Shown here: positions 20,696-29,600 of the stretch, piece after piece
Position numbering within the stretch: the stretch's first letter is position 1
How the letters are laid out: every line of letters starts with the position of its first letter
Source of the DNA: Lingula anatina
Lineage: Eukaryota; Brachiopoda; Lingulata; Lingulida; Lingulidae
Assembly: GCF_001039355.2 (NCBI RefSeq)
Contig: NW_019776030.1
Span: 1-30,801 of the forward strand
Direction: 5' to 3'
Length of the DNA stretch: 30,801 nucleotides
Made by a program: the position numbers and the translations under genes
The notes under the pieces: generated by a model
Databases searched by the model: none
Told to the model about the DNA's origin: nothing
What the model saw: the letters and a program-made list of their open reading frames with translations, nothing else

Positions 20696-23600
20696 TATTA
20701 ATAATAATAATAATAATAATTATTATTATTATTATAACATGAATTCTACTGCTCAGATGAGTGATAAATATTATTGTTATCTAGAATTAATGTAGAATTT
20801 TATGCTCCTTTATATTTCAGGAAGATTTCAATTGTCCTCCCAATGCACCAGTCATCAAGAAGACACAAACCTATACGTACCCTGCCGGGTTCCACAGGGA
20901 TCTTTTGCCGGCCATTTTTGCAGCATGTGAACAGTTTGTTTCACCTGAAATTGTTTGGGCACAAGGATTTTTGTGTCGGCATGATGGAATCGAAGTCATG
21001 GTCAATGAAACTATTACTGGTGCGGTAATTTCCTAAATATATATATATATATATAAAAAAAGATCAATCTTTATAATATTATTTTTTGACAGCATAGTTC
21101 TTTTGGACAAAACTCAAATGATGAAATGCTTGTTGGATGGGTTTATTCAAGAAAGTTGCCTGTTGAAAGTTGGGTTTTGAAGTTAAAAAATTCATTTGAA
21201 ATAGCAAAAATTTATGTTAAAAAAATCTGAAATAGAGATGATTAATAATTTTGAGTTGTGGCGAACTATGTACCAATATATGTTCATGGGATAGAGATAA
21301 TCTTACATTTCTGTTACTTAGTTATAGTTAATGTAATAAATGATAGATTTTTTGTGAATTTTTTTTTCATAGGTGTGGGCACAGGTATGATTACCCTCTC
21401 TGGACAAAGCTACAGACCAGAGGATGAAAGGGCAAAGGCTGAGATGGAAAGAAGCATCTTGTTAGAGATGTATATCTATGGCATGGTCATTGACTCAGTG
21501 CTGGGAGAGACGCAGACTCTAGCTTTTCGACAAGGTGGGTGGTTTATTTAGTAGCCCCTCTCTCAGACATCTGATAATAGCAGTCTTCATCATTTCACTT
21601 CATTTGTCAAGAGGGATTAGGAAACTGCTAATCTGGAGTTAAAATCTGTTGATAATGGGGATAACTATCTGATTCAGAAACCAATCTTGAGCTGCAATTT
21701 TCTTTTATCTTACCAGTAATCACACAGTCAAGTAACTAATAATAAAATTATCTTAGTTTTTATACCAGTCTGACATTATATATATCTGATAGTACCAGTC
21801 ATGTAACAGTGACCTATTTTATTTAGGTTGTTGGTTTTCCTGCTAAATATTTTATTTTTTTATTTAGAATTTTTATATTTTAAGAGTGTTCAGATAATAT
21901 GTGTTGCTTTTGTTTATCGTTTTATTACTTTTACATTCATATATTGTGCATTTGTCTTAGATCGGTAGTTTAAACACGTTTTCTATGATCCAGATAAATC
22001 ATTTTTTCGAGAAAGCTGGGGAATGTGAAAATTTACAATATAGAGCTCAAAATATTATCATTATGACTTACTTCAATCACAGGTGACCTGTCTGAGCTGC
22101 TGGACATAAAGGTGGACCCTTGCCTATGCCAGGAACATGTGTGGAGCCGGCCAGATGGGACATACCCTTGGGACTACAAGGTGACCGTGTGCTCCCGGTG
22201 TAACAACTGCTCAGATAAGGGGAAAACATGTCCATGGAACGGCATAAAGGAGAGGAGACTCAGGTATGCCTTATGCTGACTGCAGAGACATCTATAGGAG
22301 GGAAAATTCTGTTAGGTCACTTTTGACTTGAATTACTAAAAGTACATCTTGGTGGAAATATTGACTTAAGAAAAGAGAATGACAAACAAATCATTAACTG
22401 AACATAAAGAATACTCCAACTTATGATTGTGGATCAAAGAGTGATTAAAAAGCTCTGAAAATAAATCTTTGCGCATATATCTAAGATATTAATGGAAACT
22501 TTTAAAAAATATCAAACTGAATGTTTTATTATTATTATTATTATTCAGTTCTGGAGAGGTGTGGGCATCGTCTCTCAAACAGCTGGACTCTGGTCAGGAA
22601 ACCTGTCACCTGGGCACAGAGTGGCACCTCCCGGTCATGTTTGAAAACTTGGAGGAATGTGGATGTGACACAGAAATCCGTGCTTGTCGTCGCTGTGGAC
22701 TGTGCAGACATTGTGCTTACGTTTTAGTGAGTTTGATAGTGTGCATGTTTTTTTCATTACTTGGTTGATGCAGTTTGTACTGAAAAATTTGAATCAAAAC
22801 ATGTATTTGTCTGTTGTTTAAGAGACCAATGAATTTGTAGAAGAGTTCAAATTGTATGCAATAATTATACTAAGACCCCATTCCCAGAGATTAGATCGAT
22901 CCAACTAGATCGACCTAACTCCCTGGGGGTTCACGCTAAATAGCTGTCAGCCGCGCGGGCACTTAAGTTAATTACCCCCTTACAGCTTGTAGTAGGCCGG
23001 ACGGACACTTAAGCCAGATTATCTGACAGTAATCTAGTGAGACTCCCCACGGGGATAGATCGATGTAAAATCTATGGGAATGCGCCCTAAGTCAAATTTT
23101 TGTTCACATTATTGCCTAGTATTATATTTTTATACATGAATTATCCCACAGTATGTGTCAATTATCTCACAGAATCATGCAAACATTCCCTTTTATTTTA
23201 TCTCTTTATGATGATAATGTACAACTGACACGTTTCAGGGCACTATTCATGCGAGGGTGGACCCTGGCTATGGGTCTCTGATGAATAATCTTGTGACACA
23301 CGAAGCAGCGATGACCACCTACCATTGTGAATACCCTCTAGATGGCACTGTCCATCAGATAGTCAATATTTCTGCCATGAAATACTTGAACCAAGACTTT
23401 CAGGGCATTGTTTTGCTGACTAGGTAATTGTTAAAATAGTTATTTTTGTGATTTCTTTGTTATATTTATTATTATTATTATTTTGAAAAATGTAGTAAAT
23501 TTGGATCTGTCATATAACAAAATGCAAATAAATGTTAGCAGGTGAACAGAAAGGGCATTTTGTCTGAGTTTTTTAGATATATTCTATGTCAAATATTATA

Positions 23601-26600
23601 CTGACTTGTTAAAAAAAACTTTCCATGATGAGCATCTTCCAGTTTCATTATATTCAGATCTCTTGCAATGAGATAATAGATATTTATGCTTGCAATAAAA
23701 ATAAACAGTAAACCACCAGTTTTAATCACCATTTTCAATTTTTCTCCAAAAGTCATTTTTCACGAAAAAAATCTCTAAGAATTTTTTTGTGGTTCTCTGT
23801 CATGTTCATTACAATCTACTTTCAGTTTTCTTCAAGACGAAGAATTGAAGTTGTTGATTGGGGAGGGTGGGGCAGTGACACTGATGGTAGGGCAGCAGGC
23901 TGAGTATCCAGCAGCTTCCTACGGTCTGCTCCGTTCTCTAGAGAAAGGAGATGTTTTGTCTCTGAAAGTAGCTGTGTACCCTGGATCCATGGAGCGGTAA
24001 AGAATCATTGAATTCAGATTCTTTTTTACTTGATTTAAAGATATTCTATATAAAGAATTTGGAATTTTTCTTAGATGTGTACTCCACAATTTCTTTGGTT
24101 TAAATAAAAGGCCTCCATTATGATTTTGTTAAATTAAGAAACAATCCTCAGTCTAGTTCAAGGTGCCATTTTCAGATTTTGGTAGAATTTAAATTTTGAA
24201 ATTTGTTATGTTTATTATCATTTTATAAGTATTGTTCTCTGAGTACATGCCAATAAAGTTAATAGGATTTGCATCAACATTAATACTTTTTCAGTTTTGA
24301 CCAAAATGGAGTGACAAAGTTGATAGATGAAGATGCATCTGTTGTGGTAAGCAACATATTGAATTTTTTTTAACTTTCAGTCAAGTACAATATCTGTAAT
24401 AAATAGAAATGTTCTTACATAAAAATGTATCTTGATAAAATAATTCATGGTAAATGATTAAATATATTACATTTGCACCTGACAGTTGTACCTACTAGAG
24501 CATCCAGATCACCAGAGAAAAGATGTATCAATTTCTCATTTAATTAAAACATTTGATTATCTTTACTCAGCAAAATATAATATGAATGAATATTTTGACA
24601 GTGAGACCAGAAAAATTTATTGTGGCTCGGTTCTTATTAGAAAGTATGTTTTTGTGAATGAGGATAGATCATAAATCTTGAAATAAAAAAAATAAAAAAT
24701 TTAATAAAGATGTGTTATTTGGATTTTCTCATATATGGCAAAATTTCATACTTTTCACTTACTATGTTATGTTACTTTTTCATGATATGTCATTTTAGTT
24801 ACTTACACAAATGTACTAACTGACACAAAGTTAATGGTATGTTCACCTTTTTTAAGCTTTTGACTCAAAATTTCTTTGTAAGTATTGCTAACGCCGGTAA
24901 GCATTCCTTTGTGGAAAATTATATATTTATTTTGTTCAAAAAGTATTATTATAAGTAACTATAAAACATGAACCTACATTTTTCTGTCTCATAGCAGCTG
25001 CCAATGTATCTCCAAGTGATTCTGAATGGCGTCTGCCTGAATACGTACATGATTCCTAATCTGGAGTGGTACCCCACACTGGTCGCCCAGGGGCAGCAGG
25101 CAGGGGAGTTCAGGGGCTGGAACTTTGAATGTCCAACAATGCCCTTGGTCATCAGGGTTAGTATTTCTGTCAATTAAAGTTGCAAGTGCAGTGCATACGT
25201 TCTATAAAAGAGGATTCTTAATTATGTGCCACATAAACAGTGATAATATACAGTCAGAAACAAATGATATTATAATGCAAACTTTGTAATATGCTTTGTA
25301 ATATGTAAAGGCATTTTTAAAAGTTCAATACTGTTACTCCAACTAAGTGACATTTAATAAAGACTGTTAGTGACAAAGATCTAATTCAGTAAGGATTTAG
25401 CACAGCCATCCTTGATGTATTGAAACTGTGTTCATGGTCTAGTAGAGAAATTGCAAGATCTCTTTTTTATGTTCACAGTCCAGTTTTCCTGGGGGGAGTG
25501 TGCCTACACTGACTGCTCTTGATGAAGAAGAAGACTGCTACGTCTACAACTGCTCTGTTGATGAATCGCCCAGAGGAACTGTTGTTTCCTTCAGGTTAGA
25601 CAGATATAGACCATCCTTTACATGTAGTACATGTTTTCAGTGAATATTATTCCTTATATCATAGATGTTGAGAGCTAAAGATACAAAATTAATGTGGCAT
25701 TTCTCAACAACACGTCATGCATGAAGAACAGCTACACCACACCTGGGCCCGGTTTCATCAAGGCTGGATAGGGCTGTCCAGAGGATAGCGGCCATTTTTA
25801 GCCACTGGATAGTGCTTTGCAGCCTTGATGAAACCAGGCCCTGACTTTTTAGTTGATATATTGAGTAAGATACAGCCTTAGTCCATGAGGTTTAGATGAC
25901 ATCAGTTCACGTGCTGAAATTATGTCCCATGCACCTCTGTGTCTCGTGGTGTAACTATTCAAACTATTACAACGGTCAGTGCAATCCACTTTATGTGTAT
26001 AAAAACCAATTTCAATATGACACAAGTTAGAAAAGAAAGTTTTTCCTTGTGCAAAAATGTTACACTATGCTTAATGAGTTTAAGGTTCCAAACAAATCTT
26101 TTTGTTTTCTGGTCTATTTTTTTCACCCTGAGTTTCAAACATGACAGAGGCTTGCTGTTGGTAGAGGATAGTCAGGGACAGATTGAGGCCATCTTCTGGT
26201 CTTCCGTAAGACGGTTAGATTTTCAAGTTTATATTGACGGGTATCTAATTTTTTCTGTCGAAAGATGGTCAAAAATGGAGATGGATTAACAAAGATAATT
26301 TGGAAGACTGTCAGAAAATATCTCTGAATCCGCCCTCGATAGTTTTGGGAACCTCTGCAGTTGGGGTAGTTTTCCTTAGAATCGACACATTGTGATATTT
26401 GAATTTTATATTCACCTGCAGCTGTATATATTGCATAGTTTCTTTGGATTTTCTTTTTAGTTGAAAATTCATATTCTACAGACAAATGCATTTATTAATA
26501 TGTATGTATTACATTGCAGAAAAGAAGAAGACCCATTTTTGTCCTACTGCATTATCAAGATGCCACTGGCTGGACTAGACCCTGCCAATTTTATGGAAGT

Positions 26601-29600
26601 AGAATTCCAAGATGTGGACATTTGTGGGAAGTTCTATATGGGACCTATCTGGTTTTCTGATGCAGAGGTGGAGGCCATGGATTTTAGAGAGACTGTGTCC
26701 TATGTTCTGTCAGTTTGGGACGAGTATGTGTGAATGGTTTTATTTTTCACTTGTCCTTATATAATATCATGCAAGTTTTGTCACATTTGTTATCAGTTAA
26801 TTAGTTTTATGAACTTTTCAAATTTCAGTGAAGTGTTTGTCACATCTATTTTTAAGAATTTGATGCACCTTGGTTTGATAGATTAAAAATATTTTTTTTT
26901 AAGTTGATAACCTAAAAATCCATTTTGTTTGTAAAGTTTGATTAGCTTTTGTGGAATTCTAACTCTATGACTTACATTTAGAAGTTGGATTTTGGTATAG
27001 TTAGGACAGATACATGTACCTAAAATGTTATTCCAGTGAGAAATTGAAGAGGAGCTTGGACTGTGGGGACAGAGTGTCTGTGGTCGTTGACATGGAAAGT
27101 GTCCAGAATGTCAGCGCAGAGAATGCAGAGGTTCGTGTCACCTGGGAGCTGCCGGCAGGAAGAACCCTTGTGACAACTGTAAGTCCATGTGCCTTAATTG
27201 TAATAGAAATATGCAGATAATGGCTCTTTCAGATTGATGTAGATTTAATATGTATTACATCTTAACAGTAGATCTTCATAGATGCATCAGTATTATAACT
27301 TATTTACTTCTTTAAGATCTATACGGTGATTTGATATGAATTTTCAGATTGATACAAACATTTGTGATTGTTTTCAAAATGGTAAATTTTGAGAGCTTCA
27401 AATTTTGAAGTTCTTAATCTTATCACGTTCACTTTTTGTAACCTGTTAAAAACATAATTCAGTTTGAAGTAGGAAAGCAACTTAAGCATAAGCATTACTT
27501 CACTTCTTAAGTATTTTCCAATGAGAAATTTTAATTTTAAAAATGTTAAGGTATTATATGTAATGGTCAAAAGCCAGTCATTGAGAGGCAGGGGAATTAT
27601 GTTTGAGGGGAGTAGACTGAAGAAGAAAGTGTATTTGATTAGTAGACTGTAAAATGATGTGAATGCATTTAAGCCTGGATCCACCGGCATCTTTATCGTC
27701 CCCCATTTTTTCAGCTACCACTGTACAACCAATCAGAGTCTGGGGTCAAAGGTCAGGTCCATATGGCCATTTTGTTTCAGAAGAATCCAGAATTTCCTTC
27801 ACCTAAAGGGCCCACTGTCAAAGTCACTAAGGTAATTGTAATATAAATAGGATGACTGTGTTTAACTTATCACTAATTATACAAAATGCTTTGCTTAATT
27901 GATTATTATAGAATTAATTTGACCACCTTTACATTTTTTCCAGGGTTGCTAATGTCATCAAGTAATACATGATCAGTTGTGATTCAATTTTTGTCTGCTT
28001 TTTATTACACTTGTTTGATAGCATAAAGTTAATATCATTTTACTACTTATAATAATAATATATTTTGTATGAATCAAGAAAATGTACATGATGGTGCTAA
28101 ATAGTGTCATGCTATTTAATTTAAGAGGTAATAGTATTTTTGGGAGATACAGTTTTCCCTTTCATACTTATATTCACATAGATTCACTATTTATTTTAGT
28201 TTGGAAATCTGGATTATAACCTTCTGCCTGCCCCCGTAAAAACACTGTCTTGCAGAAGAGTTGACCCAGGAGACAGGACTGAAATAGGTAAAATCCACAA
28301 GAAAAAAAATGCATTTTATACATATTTTGTTCATTTATAGTGTATTTCCCTGGACTGTACACGGTCTTCCCTGAATACATGTGTTACCAGTATATTGTGC
28401 AACAAAGCCTTTCATTTATCTTGCCCTATAGACTTTTTTGTAACTTTTTTTATATCATTGCTATTAAGAAATGCATATTTTCCAGCATTTTGCAAAAAAA
28501 AAAAAAAAAAAAAAAGAAGAAGAAGAGAGAGAGAGAGAGAGAGAGAGAAAAGAACAGAAAAGAAAAATGTTGCTGATAAAATTGGTTTCACAAGTTAAAT
28601 TATAATTTTGGCATTTTTCTTCATTTTTTCAGCTCTCACCTACAGTTCTGGTACAATGACAGCCAATGACACCCCACATGGCACATGGCTTCTACTCCCA
28701 GAACTAACTGAAGCAGTTCTGAAGAAGGTTACCTTGAAGAAACTTCTGGAATTTGGGAATCTGACGGCCATGTTGGCATGTCAAAATACCAGGCCAGCTT
28801 GGATACACCCGCGAGGCTACCCGCGATATCCAGGTAAGCTCAAATACAAGGCTTGTCCAAGTTCATTAGCAAAAAGTTAATACTCATTGGTTTATGAAAA
28901 TAAAAATATAAATCATTATTTGTCTTTATTTGGACATGTGATATGTGTTACTGCCAGATCATCTGCTGTTGCAAGTGCACTTGTCTACTCTGAAGCCTCT
29001 TTTCCACACATGACAGCCAGCTGCAACCAAGTTTTGAAATTTAAAGGGATAATAACTCTTCGTATGAGGTCTATATTTCACTATGAAAACATTGTGAATA
29101 ATTCACAGAAATATAATATATTCTGTTTTACGACAAAAGCAGAAGTTATAGCTATTATTCTGATATCTGAGCTTGTCTTCAGACCACGTGACCTCCATTG
29201 ATGGCTATACTCTGTTAAAAGAGATTTCAACAAAAAAACCAAACTTTTTAGAAAAAAAACAGGAGCTAACTTTGAATGTAAAAATGGATTCATTAGCCAT
29301 TGGCAAGTGGGAAAATTGTTGTTTACTCCAAGAAAATTCATTTTTTGGCCAAAACGAAGAGTTATTATCCCTTTAACCTGTGCACAATAAAAAAACGAAT
29401 TCCATTATTCATGATACTGCAATACAATGTTTGCATTTGTGCCAAGTGTACTTTTTTAATATGGCTATCTGGCTGCATCTAGATGTTTGTGTGATCATTT
29501 CTGATGGAAAATTCAACTTAATCAGCTTGCCCCACAGAATATTTCATAGAAAGTCCTAACTTATTTGCCATGTTTAAATGATAACATTTCTTCAAATTCT

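Noticed and set aside
26135-26491. 118-codon minus-strand frame in introns 32-33
   Set aside because: Antisense shadow of exon 33 and flanks; no recognisable domain.
27319-27690. 123-codon minus-strand frame in intron 35
   Set aside because: AT-rich low-complexity composition (Leu/Phe/Lys), no similarity recognised, and no neighbouring exons on that strand.
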